A stretch of DNA of 64,000 bases, from NCBI RefSeq assembly GCF_031199965.1, contig NZ_CP133605.1, forward strand, positions 563,501 to 627,500, read 5' to 3'. Below are positions 46,501 to 56,520 of the stretch, piece by piece; within the stretch, counting starts at the first letter, position 1; every line of letters begins with the position of its first letter. Made by a program: the position numbers and the translations under genes. The stretch is from Paenibacillus sp. D2_2 (GTDB lineage: Bacteria; Bacillota; Bacilli; Paenibacillales; Paenibacillaceae). Below the pieces are notes generated by a model. The model did not search any database and had not been told where the DNA came from. It saw only the letters and a program-made list of their open reading frames with translations.

Positions 46501-46987
46501 GGAGATCGCGAAGTATGAAGAAATTGCGGCGATGGCTGCGAAGCTGGATGCGGTACTGGCACAGCATCAGGATGAGGAGAAATGGCTTGATCAGTTTATT
46601 GAGGCGATGTATTCGAAGACGATTACGAAGAAGGGCGCGTTATATGTCTACGACCGTGATCCGGAAGAAGAGGCTTGGGAGCCATTTGCTAACCTGATGA
46701 AGAGCCAAAATTATGTGGAATACGAAGTGTTTACTCATTTCAGAGGCTTGGATGAGAAGAGTCATAGTGTATTGATGCGCAAGGCGTCACGTCGCGCTTC
46801 GGAGTTAACGGCTTCGGAGAATATCGAGCCGTTACTGCAGACGATGGATGAGCTCGCTGATCGATTCCGTGAGGGGCGGGACTCGCTGGAATACGAGAAG
46901 GTTGAACTCGCGAACGGTGATGATATGTATCAGTTCTACAAACAGATAACAACCAAGCTGAACGATATTCGCAGAAGGTTGAAATAA
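43598..46987 (+). CDS. tubulin-like protein (Tubulin_2 type)
   Basis: 1129 residues. A nucleotide-binding Rossmann start LIIGLGGTGIDALLRLK (residues 35-51) and the tubulin/FtsZ signature loop TGLSGGTGSGCFLDIAY (185-201) identify the bacterial tubulin-like superfamily PF13809, far larger than FtsZ or TubZ. The C-terminal 600 residues are mostly helical, with coiled-coil stretches (RDIEAAQDQADDKLGDAKSAF) and no recognised domain. AAGGAGG precedes ATG 43598; the last base of the stop lies just before the next ATG. Probably a GTP-binding, perhaps polymerising, core of the cluster. Confidence 0.88.
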   Translation: MKPIVREHIQQLDVSLGGGIVSDKIRVDTIDNPILIIGLGGTGIDALLRLKYQINRRFRLPEDPLSKKKRDKPDNVEFLAFETNEQDRSKRYKGIGLDPINEFVLLSNPEIGGLLQNRSILEPYITDWLSPELSITDGMNGAAGVRQAGRLLLFTKINQVVQAIDKKIKTLSVGTNKKLMVFLLTGLSGGTGSGCFLDIAYIVRGIIERDHGSAGIDRVNTLGYLFTPDINLSNKSLSEHTREYIKKNGYAALKELDYWMNVDSRGERFNQQYGNILTVNSPLPPFNLCHLISATNTEGKLLENAYDYCMNVTAENITNFMASEEKQSGEEFAIHDYISNIRTNIAQMNKAYPANYEYNIIGASSAVLPIEEMTTYLAYRLFDKMDKMFQQSPTQEEVEKFARKMGVDLDSIVKAFESRVPDPLPGYENSERLSYANVVKSQVVNMDTELEQTFLARAREEYIKAKKQLPGEFLEKFSDQIRRLFLHPEQGPFYVSRLLYTEKGFCLLKMLLSYIEALRENLVRIPRDIEAAQDQADDKLGDAKSAFVSKEKKKNAYIEAKINEYWLHADVERTEQMIEFYEDLYDLLNRENNRIYSVFTEILNALSSIFSKNGDILTSGDEQVDHKGNKTYYWNIVSVPDISKVVSGIMDQKDVDDLIRDFATELLDHSDQWVKEQEIDIVSSISTFLSDKFGDLITKSMEDFLVIKYGQDEPIEKFVERQIASKLDEEAVPVFHLSNSTGNLHFPSWGFVSVPVQAPSILKGIRNYQNNAVGKSHFTVKESEVKNRIFWLNTRNGVPLFVYTPLKVYEESYERTILDKEGIGRHLVQTEKNNWTYLPSPIPERSWGETYSNSRVQSYNARVREEFAKSLQLKVIVEKDADQNTSSRYSVRLTKPFSLQDKLAAYDMRLEAPKPNLGEVKRCAVELKQLLAEGLQQEGVKDIFGSINEEMAKENLIRSPKLITRVRQEIAKYEEIAAMAAKLDAVLAQHQDEEKWLDQFIEAMYSKTITKKGALYVYDRDPEEEAWEPFANLMKSQNYVEYEVFTHFRGLDEKSHSVLMRKASRRASELTASENIEPLLQTMDELADRFREGRDSLEYEKVELANGDDMYQFYKQITTKLNDIRRRLK

Positions 46988-49349
46988 TGGTTAGACAGAA
47001 GCTGGAGCGATTCGCCGCAGAATATGACCGGGCCGAAGAACGCCTTACTGGCAGAGGCGATGACCAGAGCAGTATTCATTATCCCGCAGTGTTTTTGTTT
47101 ATCGGTGACAAGAGCCGTGAGGCCATTGAACCGATCATGCAGATGAATGAGAAGAGATGGGAGAATAGCGAGGGACTGATCTACCTCCACGCAGGCTCCG
47201 TAGAGGAGTCTGCAACTGCTCGGGTACTGGAGTACCATATTCCAGTTACGGCACATGAGGGCTCGAGTTCACCTACCTCCCGTCGTGATATGTATCGGCA
47301 GTTCTATGAAGACGAGCATGGATTGCCGGAGCTTAACCGAATTCTGAGAAAAGCTAGTGGGGCTCTGGCGGAGTATGGAAGACTATATCCATCCTTCGAC
47401 CGAGTTCGCCTATCTATCATTACGCGGGTCGATGACCCGCTTAATGTGTTTGTTCCGGAAATATCACTTCTGGCAGAGGCGATATTCCGTCAATCCTTCA
47501 AGGCAGTACAGATGGATTTGTATGCATTGATTAGCGAACGGGAAGGGGCCGAAGCTTTTGGATACAGTAGCTCGCTCGGCGTTGCGTTTCTACGTGAGCT
47601 GAATCTGATGCAGCAATCGGATTATACATTCAGTGCCCCCTCCATGTGACAGAGGATGGACTTTCGATCCCGGTTACACATCCGCCTTCTCCGTTATTTG
47701 ATCTTGTCTACATTATGTCAGATCGGGATGAGCGAGGATTCGCTTCGTTAGGTGGCTTGCAAACCTGCTATGAGGCGATTTCTCATATTAGTCTACTCAA
47801 GAACAGGCAGCAGAAGGAGCCGATGTTCCATGCGAACAATGCGGTATATAACAATACTTCATTCAAAAATAACATTATGACGGAGTCCGGACGGCAAGGC
47901 TTTGTATCTGCTGGATTGTCTAAAGTAAAACGTCCGAATCAGTCGATCGCGCTTGCTGTACTACATCATTTCTACAAAGGTTTATTAGTTCGGATGAAGC
48001 AGGAGCCCGAACTATCTACTACAGAAAAGCTGGCCTTTTTTGGAGTGGATGGAATGGGTCTGGATCGGGCTGCCGGAGAAATGATCCCTACAGAGGAACG
48101 TCTAGGTGAAATGCATGGCCTAATGACGAATGACATCAGCTATAATGCGGTTCGCAAGCTGTCGCTGAAGGAAGCGGAGGAAGCTTTGTTTGGCGGCGGC
48201 GGAGAGAGCTTCTTCCGCGGTAATTTCCAGGATGAAGCAGCGCGTCTCCTGAAGGAGTTCCGGGCTGGCGAGTGGATCGATAGGGCGATCCAGCGTTCGC
48301 TAAGCGATTATCCTGATGTTGAGATATACTGTCTGGCGGCCTGGACAGCGGATGAGGGGCTAAATGGCTCCATGGGAGTTATGGCTCAGCTTCGTAACGC
48401 TCGCAGGGAAGGGGAAATGCGACTGGCATCGGCGAGGGCCGAGCTGGATCAGTTCCGTCAGGGGCGCGTTGAAGAGCAGTCGTTCCCGCGTGTTCCGCTG
48501 ATGGATCGGCATAATCTACGCAGCTTGATCCGCTACCTATTCGACCAGGTCTATTCCCGGAGAAGAGAGATATTGCTGCTGGAGACGAGACTGAAGCTGA
48601 TTATGAAGTTTGAAGAAGCCATTCAGCAATTGAATGGCCGGTACCTTGCGGTGATCGGTCAGCTTGAGACGCTGGAGCAATTGCTGCGTGATACAGCACT
48701 GAGCAGTATTCAGACGGCAGATGATTATATTGGACAGAACATCATGGAGTACTATGAGCGCACTACTGCTGACATTATGGAGCAGTGGGAAAGTAAACGG
48801 GGACAGCATGCGTTTTTCACAGAGAGCACAATGGGAGATTCGAGGTGTCTGCTGGAGAAAGGCATAGAGGGGTTGGCGGATAAGCTCATCGAGGTTTGCC
48901 GCAAGACCATTTTAACGTCACCGATGTTCTCACGAACGTTCGAGGAAGAACTGCTACAGCGAGCCAATGTGACTGTCGAATACGGTAACAAAACCGTACT
49001 TACCAAGGAAGAACTGTTTAAGAAGCTCTACCGTATTCTTGAGGATAATGCCGCGATACAGCTTCGGCTGTACGATTACACCCAAGAGCATCGGTATGAG
49101 GAAAAGTATGTGTTCGGCGATTACACGAGCGAGTTCGTACAGCATATTTTCCGAGCGGATGAAACGTCAAGAATCTATAAGCTTGGTTGCGTTCATGAGA
49201 GACGCAGCAGCGGAGTAGAGAAGCTGAACCTCATGGGTGGATTCCATCCAGAGGATCTGATGTATTACGTAAATGGGAAAGTCTATTATGAAACTTATCT
49301 AAAGAACGGGTATGAGTTTCATGGGATTGAGAAGTCAATGCTGCCTTGA
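46987..49349 (+). CDS. unknown partner of the tubulin-like protein (frame broken once)
   Basis: Corrected length about 787 residues, joined at CCCCC 47636-47640 (restored FSAPLHVTEDGLSIPV). No family name comes to mind, but the LVYIMSDRDERGFASLGGLQTCYEAISHISLL segment is a hallmark of the large protein usually encoded next to Tubulin_2 genes. Long helices (YSRRREILLLETRLKLIMKFEEAIQQLNG...) fill the C-terminal half. It starts at the very end of the tubulin-like gene (TAATGG), so the two are coupled and likely form a complex. Confidence 0.75.
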
Positions 49350-49406
49350 TCGGTCTTATCTATAGTTCAACTTTTATAGCACTTAATTTAGAAAGGAAGT
49401 GCACGA

Positions 49407-50690
49407 ATGCAGCGTAAAATAAACTGGCTTCTGGTACTATCCAGCCTTATTGGCGGAGCAGTTGGAGCTGTAATCGGAGAACTGCTGCTGAACCAGTTGG
49501 AAGGCAGGCTGCCCTGGATCGTCATCATTGGACTTTACTTCGGCATACTTGCCCTGTCTGTAGGTTTATTCTGTTTAATCGCGGAAATGGTCTCACCCCG
49601 TCTTAACGGGTCGTCATGGAGACAACGTTATGTCGGTACTTCATGGAAGCTGCTTGTACCGGCGACACTAGTAATGCTCTTGCTTGCAGGAACCGCCTTG
49701 GAATTTTTATATGAGTTAAATGTAGGTAGAGCGAAATCGGTAGACGATATCGTCTTAATTATTGATAATTCTGGAAGCATGCTGGAGACCGATCCCGATG
49801 ATCGCCGTTATGAAGCGGCCAAATCGTTGATCGGGCAAATGGACAGCAGCAAGCAGGTCGCAGTTATTGTGTTCAATAACGAGTCTGAGCTCATTCAGCC
49901 TTTTGTCCAGGTCCGTGATCAGGATGTGAAGAATCAAGTCTATGCAGCGATTGATGCGCTCGAGCCGACCGATGCAGGGACAGATATTGGTGATGCGTTG
50001 TTATCATCGATGAAGCAGATCAAAGGGCAGCCAAGCTCTAGAGGGGCCATGGCGATCCTATTATCGGACGGGGTAAGCGAAGTTGATACAGCAAGAGTTC
50101 TGGCTGATTACCGGGATAGAGGCGTATCCGTTAATACCATTGGTCTTGGACTTAGCGGTAATATTGAGGGTGTAGAGCTGCTCAAGGAAATTGCCACCAA
50201 CACAGGCGGAAGGTACTATGATGTGGCGGATGCGTCTAATCTTTCTTTTGTATTCCAGACTATATACGACAACAATTTGAATGAACGTACTCTGGTTACT
50301 GAACGTACTGGACCGATGAAAGACAGCACCTATTATATGATTCTAAGAATTATATTTGTACTAGGGTTAGGCGCTCTGCTGGGCTTGTCGCTCGGAATGA
50401 TGTTCGATAATCGTCATTTGGCTAAAAGTTTTACGATCGGCGGTTCTGTATCCGGGCTGCTTGCAGGGCTACTGTTGGAGTTCGGTTTAAGTGGGGGTAC
50501 ATTAGCTGATGCGTTGATCCGGCTATTAGCTTGCCTTGTTCTTGCTTCGGTAATGACGATGTTCACGCTTGCCGTCCCAATGCCGGCGGATGGTGCCCGA
50601 ACGGTTATGCGCCGCAGAGGGGCAACACTTCAGGACGGCAAGACGGGATTCCAGGAACCCGTCAGAGATCGACGCAATAGAGGATTCTAG
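49407..50690 (+). CDS. vWA-domain integral membrane protein
   Basis: 427 residues. Three N-terminal membrane helices (about 8-30, 36-60, 82-102), a vWA domain with MIDAS Asp120-x-Ser122-x-Ser124 (DNSGSM), Thr in TDAGTDIG and Asp in LLSDGVSE, then four C-terminal helices (about 310-400) and a basic tail. Orientation would put the vWA domain outside if the N-terminus is cytoplasmic. AGGAAGTG precedes ATG 49407. Second vWA protein of the operon. Confidence 0.85.
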   Translation: MQRKINWLLVLSSLIGGAVGAVIGELLLNQLEGRLPWIVIIGLYFGILALSVGLFCLIAEMVSPRLNGSSWRQRYVGTSWKLLVPATLVMLLLAGTALEFLYELNVGRAKSVDDIVLIIDNSGSMLETDPDDRRYEAAKSLIGQMDSSKQVAVIVFNNESELIQPFVQVRDQDVKNQVYAAIDALEPTDAGTDIGDALLSSMKQIKGQPSSRGAMAILLSDGVSEVDTARVLADYRDRGVSVNTIGLGLSGNIEGVELLKEIATNTGGRYYDVADASNLSFVFQTIYDNNLNERTLVTERTGPMKDSTYYMILRIIFVLGLGALLGLSLGMMFDNRHLAKSFTIGGSVSGLLAGLLLEFGLSGGTLADALIRLLACLVLASVMTMFTLAVPMPADGARTVMRRRGATLQDGKTGFQEPVRDRRNRGF

Positions 50691-50692
50691 AA

Positions 50693-50982
50693 GAGGTTGT
50701 TCAAAAAGTCCGCTTTTGATAAGAAAACCGATCGAAGTCATTCAAGGATGAGCGACCGCGATACAAAGTTAGGTTTTCTTGCGATATAGAATTTCATCAG
50801 CTCCGCTGATAATGAATAAATTCTATATCTAACACGAAGCAAATCAGGAAGTAATTCGACATCGAATCTTGAATTCAGTCGGGCTTTCCGGTGCTCACGT
50901 ACCCAAAACGTACGCTCCGCTCCTCAGGCCCTAGCTTCATTCAACCTTCTCGGTGCTGAAAACCGACCTTTTTGAACACGCA
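50693..50982 (+). repeat. dispersed repeat family A, copy 2
   Basis: Bounded by GAGGTTGTTCAAAAAGTCCG and GACCTTTTTGAACACGC, which are inverse to each other, and containing the shared block 50857-50960 with copy 1. A 60-base internal hairpin (GATATAGAATTTCATCAG... / ...AATAAATTCTATATC) is special to this copy. Non-coding. Confidence 0.85.
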
Positions 50983-51006
50983 TTAAAAGTGTAAGGGGGC
51001 ATAGCA

Positions 51007-51660
51007 ATGCGGTTTATTGAAGCAGAGGAAGGCTTGCCGCTCATAACACAGCTTAGTTACAAGATCGATGAGGATCGCTGCAAGCTATTGTGGCAATGGC
51101 CTGATGGAATACAAGCGGTCTATATCTACAAAGGGTCTTTAGATAGGGAGCAGCAGGGGGAGGGTGGCTACGGCTATCCTTCCTCTGTTGCAGGGCTTAA
51201 GCTGTATACTCGTGAAGAATATAAAGCGGCGGGAGGTTATGTTGACCGGATAGATACGATTGGCTTGGCAGCTTATACAGTCTATGCCTGTCTGATGGAT
51301 GATGGGGATAAACGCTTGGTCCACCAGCCTGATGGGCAGAACACCGTCCATTTCAGTACGGGCCGGGCCAAGGTCCGCTATTCTATCTCTCATAAGAGCA
51401 ATTTGCTGCGTAAATATAAGACGGTACAAATATCGGTGCTAGCAGAGGTAGAGATTCCGAAAGAAGCGCTTTGTTATGTGAAGAAGCAGGGTAATTATCC
51501 AGTAAGTATAGATGACGGGACCGTATATCCTTTTCTGAGAGATTTCCCTTCAGGTAGGAGCACGCTGCCCGCAATCGAGGTTGGAAAGAACGATTACGTC
51601 AGGCTTTTCTTTACGGATGGCCCTAAGTATGGAAGGTTGTACGAGCTGATTCCGGAGTAA
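51007..51660 (+). CDS. unknown beta-rich protein before the GTPase
   Basis: 217 residues, intact, AAGGGGG six bases or so before ATG 51007. Predicted beta strands alternate throughout (CKLLWQWPDGIQAVYIYKG, YVDRIDTIGLAAYTVYACL), suggesting one or two Ig/fibronectin-like sandwiches; no signal peptide or membrane helix, so cytoplasmic. Close spacing (29 bases) to the GTPase suggests a partner or adaptor. Family not recognised. Confidence 0.65.
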   Translation: MRFIEAEEGLPLITQLSYKIDEDRCKLLWQWPDGIQAVYIYKGSLDREQQGEGGYGYPSSVAGLKLYTREEYKAAGGYVDRIDTIGLAAYTVYACLMDDGDKRLVHQPDGQNTVHFSTGRAKVRYSISHKSNLLRKYKTVQISVLAEVEIPKEALCYVKKQGNYPVSIDDGTVYPFLRDFPSGRSTLPAIEVGKNDYVRLFFTDGPKYGRLYELIPE

Positions 51661-51689
51661 ACATACTGTGAAATGAGGAGGAATGGGAG

Positions 51690-52946
51690 ATGGGTCTGTT
51701 CGATTTATTTAAAAAGAAACCCCAGGCCGAAGAGCGGCCTTTATTTTATGATATTGTATGCCCCTATTGCTTCAGTAAATTCGACCCGGGCGAAGTGGTG
51801 TTTAGAGCGACGCATTATCGTGAGGACGATGAGGATTATGCTCTTGGCGAGGACGAGGCTCTTAATAAATATAGGGAAAGATTTGGTCTCGATACCGTCT
51901 ATGATATGGAAGCAATTTTGCGTCCCCAGGACGTTCCAGAGGAGCATCTTATTTATTCGGATCATGTACTGATTGGATTGAACGACCGCTATGGGGAAGT
52001 GACGCGGCACAGATTGTGTCCGCATTGTCATAATGAGTTGCCGGTAACTGCAGGTAAAGTGCCTAGCAATATCATTTCGATCATTGGGGCTTCTCAGGTG
52101 GGGAAATCCGTCTACATGACGTCATTGATCCATACCTTGCAGAATACGACGGCAGATCATTTTGATGCGGCTTGTATGCCACTTAATGCTGAAATCAGTC
52201 GTAAATTCCGGACCTTATACGAAGAGCCTCTGTTTGAGCGTGGCGATTTGCTAGCATCGACCCAGAAAGAGAAAATGCAGGAGCCGTTTATTTTCCAATT
52301 TGTATTCAAGGATGAATCGAAACCGCCGCTAACGCTTGTTTTCTTTGATGTTGCCGGTGAAGGTATGGTGGATCAGGATTATCTTGGATTACAGGGTCAA
52401 CATATCAAGAATTCTTCAGGTCTGTTGTTCATGGTCGATCCACTTCAAATTCGTTCGATCCGGGAGAAAATCCGCATCAATGTTGGGGATAAGCCGGGAG
52501 AATGGGTATCGCAATATGATGAACCACGTGATGTGGTGTTGACGATGTTTGGCGATTTCATCGCCTATGAAGATAAAGGGAAGACGGATATTCCGACAGC
52601 GGTAGTATTGACGAAGAGCGATATGCTTCACTCCTTGAAGGATGAAGAAGGGGAGTATATCAAATCAAACAGCAATATTTTTAATAATGCGGTACATCGC
52701 AAGTATTTTAATATAACTGAATTCGAGAATATCGATGGTGAAATTCGCCGTTTTATCGAAAAGGTAGATCGGCCGTTTAAAGGTACGATGGACGTCTATT
52801 TCAAGGATACAGGGTATTTTGCAGTATCTGCGCTCGGTAGCAATCCTATTGATCAGAAGCTGCAGAATGTTGTGCAGCCGATTCGCGTGGATGAACCATT
52901 CATTTGGCTGCTCTATAAATTGAATTATATTGAGGGGAGAGAGTGA
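51690..52946 (+). CDS. zinc-ribbon TRAFAC-like GTPase
   Basis: 418 residues. Two CxxC pairs (Cys24/27 and Cys110/113) form a zinc ribbon split by an acidic insert. The P-loop GASQVGKS (133-140), Walker B/G3 FFDVAGE (near 215-221) and TKSD (near 305, G4) mark a TRAFAC-clade GTPase of the kind found beside GAP1 proteins. The cytoplasmic enzyme probably switches state with GTP. AGGAGG precedes ATG 51690. The next gene starts within its stop region, so GTPase and GAP1 protein are coupled. Confidence 0.85.
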   Translation: MGLFDLFKKKPQAEERPLFYDIVCPYCFSKFDPGEVVFRATHYREDDEDYALGEDEALNKYRERFGLDTVYDMEAILRPQDVPEEHLIYSDHVLIGLNDRYGEVTRHRLCPHCHNELPVTAGKVPSNIISIIGASQVGKSVYMTSLIHTLQNTTADHFDAACMPLNAEISRKFRTLYEEPLFERGDLLASTQKEKMQEPFIFQFVFKDESKPPLTLVFFDVAGEGMVDQDYLGLQGQHIKNSSGLLFMVDPLQIRSIREKIRINVGDKPGEWVSQYDEPRDVVLTMFGDFIAYEDKGKTDIPTAVVLTKSDMLHSLKDEEGEYIKSNSNIFNNAVHRKYFNITEFENIDGEIRRFIEKVDRPFKGTMDVYFKDTGYFAVSALGSNPIDQKLQNVVQPIRVDEPFIWLLYKLNYIEGRE

Positions 52947-55900
52947 CCGTGAGGCAAGCTTCCCCATATTGATTCAGCAGCAATTGTATACCAGAGAGCG
53001 GAGCGGTATATTTCGCGGGGCAGAAGGGTTTGATACTGTCGCGGTATCCGACGGATTGGATGCTGTATTCATTAAGAAGCAGCTTCATCCGTTCTGTGGA
53101 TATGATGCTCCAGCAGAGCTGGCCTCCCGGGAGAGAAGGAGGTAAGCAGTTATCCGCCGGCGATTCATCTATTCCATACCGAGGGTGGAGAGACGGTGCT
53201 GGGGCGGAGTATTTATCAGCCCGTGGATTTACCGGTCTGCGCAGTGCATTTCTGACGCATAACTACGTGATTCCATCCGCGCGGCAAGATGAGATCGTGA
53301 CCCATTACAGTAATTATCTTAATGCCGATTATGCGGAGAAATATTACACGGAAATCGGTCGGCAGCTCCCGGAGCTGGATGACATACCGCAGAAATCGCA
53401 GAACCAGCAACATGTGCAGAACAGCCCATCCGGTCTGACGGCCGAGAAGTTGTTACGGGATCTGAAACTGGACGAGAAGAGTTTTAAACAGCTGCTTTTT
53501 GCCGTCATGACCTCCGTTGGAGAAGGCAGAAAAAAAGTGTATGTCGCACTTGATGTTCCGGCAGAGCAGATATCGCTATATTCTGTAGCGTTGCTTAAAG
53601 TACTATTCGCCTGTCTGCCGTTCGAACTGCGCCGTCGCTTCGGATTTATCACCTATGCCAAGGAGCCACAGAGTCGAAAGTTTATTCATCTTCAATTTGT
53701 GGAGCGCGGCAGTCTGCGTCCTAATGATCGAGGAATCGAGAAAGAATATGTATTTGATCTCGCTTCTGGGCGCTTACCACAGGATGAGGTAGACGAAGGA
53801 AAACAGCCATATCTCGATTTTGTCTGGAATGCGATTGGTGAGCTTGATGTCTGGAGGACTTCCATCGCTTTGCCGATGAGATGCTTGCAGGTATGGACCC
53901 TCAGCGCAGGACCTTATTATCTAGCTATCATGAACTGTGCGTGTTCTATCAGATTGAAGCGGAACGATGGGATTTGTATGAAAAACATAAGATAACCGTG
54001 CTGCGGGGCTTGCTTAGTTATTTGGAACCCCTCGGTGCCCTGGATTCTAGAATTCGGCTAAATGATATATTTCTAGCTGCTTTTGACCGGGAATTTGATA
54101 GCATCAAGCAAGGAAGTATTGTAGAACTGGCGATAGTGGAATGCTTCAGAGATTATTATCGGCTGGAAAGCCGAAGTTATGGCCCAAAGCTTGTTAATTA
54201 TTTAATTCATGCAGTTAATAATTCATTGACTGAAGGCAGAACCGAGCTCGCCTATTCATTGTACGCTTTGATAGAGAGTCAGTCGGAGCTGAGTAAAGCC
54301 TTTTTTGGTACGGTCTTGAAGCTTGGCGAGCTGTCTAACCTGTTGTTCGATCCCTACATTCAGAACAAGCTTGCGGAGACGCAAGGTTCAAAGGAAGTTC
54401 TGAACATAGTGCATAGCTGGGTGATCGCTCATCCAGGCTTGTTACAGAGTGCTTCCTTCAAGGAAATAGCTGTTGCAGGTCTAACGGACAAGCTGCGCAA
54501 GGAACAGCGATTACTATCTTCTGTCCATATGACAGTAGATAGTATCCGTAAATGGGCAAGAATGCCCCTTCCTGAAAGCGGAATGACTGTGGCGGATTCG
54601 GAGCTGGTCGAGCTTCTCACGCTTTCTGCCAAGCGTCTGCTGCTTGATGAACTGGTACTGGACAAGCTGACTCAGGATCAGGTGACAACCGCAGTGTTTT
54701 TAGGTGAATCGGATGCCTTTGCCGGCCTGCAGCTTGAAGGTAAGCAGCGCAGTCATGCGGAAATGCTGCGAGCGTTATACGAGTGGTTTGTGGAGCGTGA
54801 GCCAACGGAGGATGTTTTCCGCTTATTGTCTTCAGAGGAACTGGCTCGGGTACAGAAGCTGGGCGTACATGGCTTCAGTCCAGTATCGAAATAGATCAGT
54901 TTGGAAAGATCGTGCTGGCATTTTGCCAAGACTCGGCAGTCGGGATTATTGATTACAATCAAGTCATAGATTATATACAGCGGAATGCCAAAGACAAGGA
55001 GAGAATTTACGAATTTATGCTCTGGTCGCAAGGCAATCCTTACTTTGTTCATACTCGGGGGCTTGCTCCCGGCTATTGTGTGGCAATCCTAGCATACTTT
55101 CAACAGCATGATAAGGATGCGTTTAAGAGCAGAGACTATCGGACCCGTTACTTCGATAAAGCGGGAGCACCGCTTGCGAAAGTATTCGCCGATGCACGTC
55201 TCACGCTGTCCTCACCGCTCAAGCGATTTCTTGTTCAGAACGGGAAAAAGGTGAGAACGACCACTCTTATTGTGACTTTAGGTCTGGTCGTGGTTGTTGG
55301 CGTTCTATTCATCTTGCAGCAGCAAGGAGTGCTTGGTAAAAAGGCGCCCGTTGAGGTAACTCCGCCACCTGTACAGGATTCTGGAGTGCTTGTATATGCC
55401 GAGAATGTCAAAGGTAGCGACGGAACCGAGACAACTTCACTTGTATTTCTGTTCAAGGAAGAGCAGCAGTGCAAGATCTTTGATCCTTCGAGTCTGATGA
55501 TTGAGTCGCAGGGTCAGGCAGCTCAGCAGTTTACGAATTTGAAATACAACTCGAATTGTGCGGTTGCGAATGCTGGAACGGCAGATCCGGGGGCGACAGA
55601 TCAAGGAAGTGAAGTTGATGGAACAAAGGATACAGAAGGAATAGATAAGGCAAAAGGTAATAATTCGGGCGCTAGTACAGGCGAAAATGGAGCAGCTAGT
55701 GGGAAGGAAGCAGAAGGGGACCAGGGTGCTGCACAATCCGATTCCGAAAATAAGAAAGCTGGTGGAGCCGATAAGGCCAATGCTACCAACTCGACTAACT
55801 CGACAGATGGAACTAATGGGACTAACGGAAATAGTGGGAAGAATGGAACTAATGATGCAACTGATTCTACGAACACAACTAATGGAACCAACCCGGCTGA

Positions 55901-56156
55901 TGCGAGCAATTCCAATGTAACAGATCCAGCGGACTCTTCTGACCCTAGTAGTAATAATGGTGCCTCCAAGCCTGGTGAGACTGCTGGTACGGAGGGTGAT
56001 CATACGAAAGATTCCGCGTATTCATTCCGGATAGTAGTTTCATTAGGCATGAAGCTGGATATACCGACAGGGAGCGTAATTAAGCTAGGGGAGCAACAGT
56101 ATACGGTTATTACTCGCGAAGAGGCAGAATCCGGCGGGAATTTAGTCAACCCTTAG
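52943..56156 (+). CDS. GTPase-associated protein 1 (GAP1-type) with membrane helix (frame broken five times)
   Basis: Five homopolymer gaps (TT 52969, GGG 53129, TTT 53228, GG 53853, TT 54874) split this gene; correcting each by one base gives about 1072 residues in one frame. The N-terminus (IQQQLYTRERSGIFRGAEGFDTVAVSDGLD, IKKQLHPFCGYDAP, YQPVDFTGLRSAFLTHNYVIP) is typical of GAP1-N2 domains encoded next to TRAFAC-like GTPases; LPFELRRRFGFITYAKEP and a long helical region follow. One membrane helix near residues 770-795 (TTTLIVTLGLVVVVGVLFIL) precedes an Asn/Thr/Gly/Ser-rich low-complexity stretch and a small beta domain, presumably outside. GTG 52943 or 52949 starts it. Role: likely effector or regulator of the GTPase. 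Confidence 0.75.
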
Positions 56157-56196
56157 GGGCGGCGCCCTAGCTGTGCTGATTTTTGGCGCTGACGAC

Positions 56197-56390
56197 CTCT
56201 AACGAAACTACAGATCGTTATTTCCTCCAAAATAGCAGTAAATAAAATCTAACGAAACACCATATCGTTATTCGGGAGAAATTGAGTATTTATGCCTCAA
56301 AATGGCTTAAATAGCGTTACCCAGTTTCGTTACATTTTTTAATGCCCCCTTTTGGTTTAAATAGCGATACCACGTTTCGTTAGAGATTGT
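56197..56390. repeat. dispersed repeat family C, copy 1
   Basis: A nested imperfect palindrome: outer arms CTCTAACGAAACTACAGATC / GATACCACGTTTCGTTAGAG and inner arms TCTAACGAAACACC / TACCCAGTTTCGTTA. Four copies of the unit lie in alternating orientation. No gene between 56157 and 56520. Confidence 0.8.
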
Positions 56391-56520
56391 TTGGTTAGCT
56401 TCTGTGCAGCATTAGTCTTGTTCAATCGGGAAAATAAGCGTCCTCCCTCTGGTTTGGGATTGTGTTCCATCCTTGAGCAATGATACACTGATTTTAACTT
56501 ACAAATAGGGGGATATTGGA

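Noticed and set aside
55437..56003. 188-codon minus-strand ORF opposite the GAP1 tail
   Set aside because: Shadow of low-complexity sequence; the plus-strand frame continues a recognisable protein.
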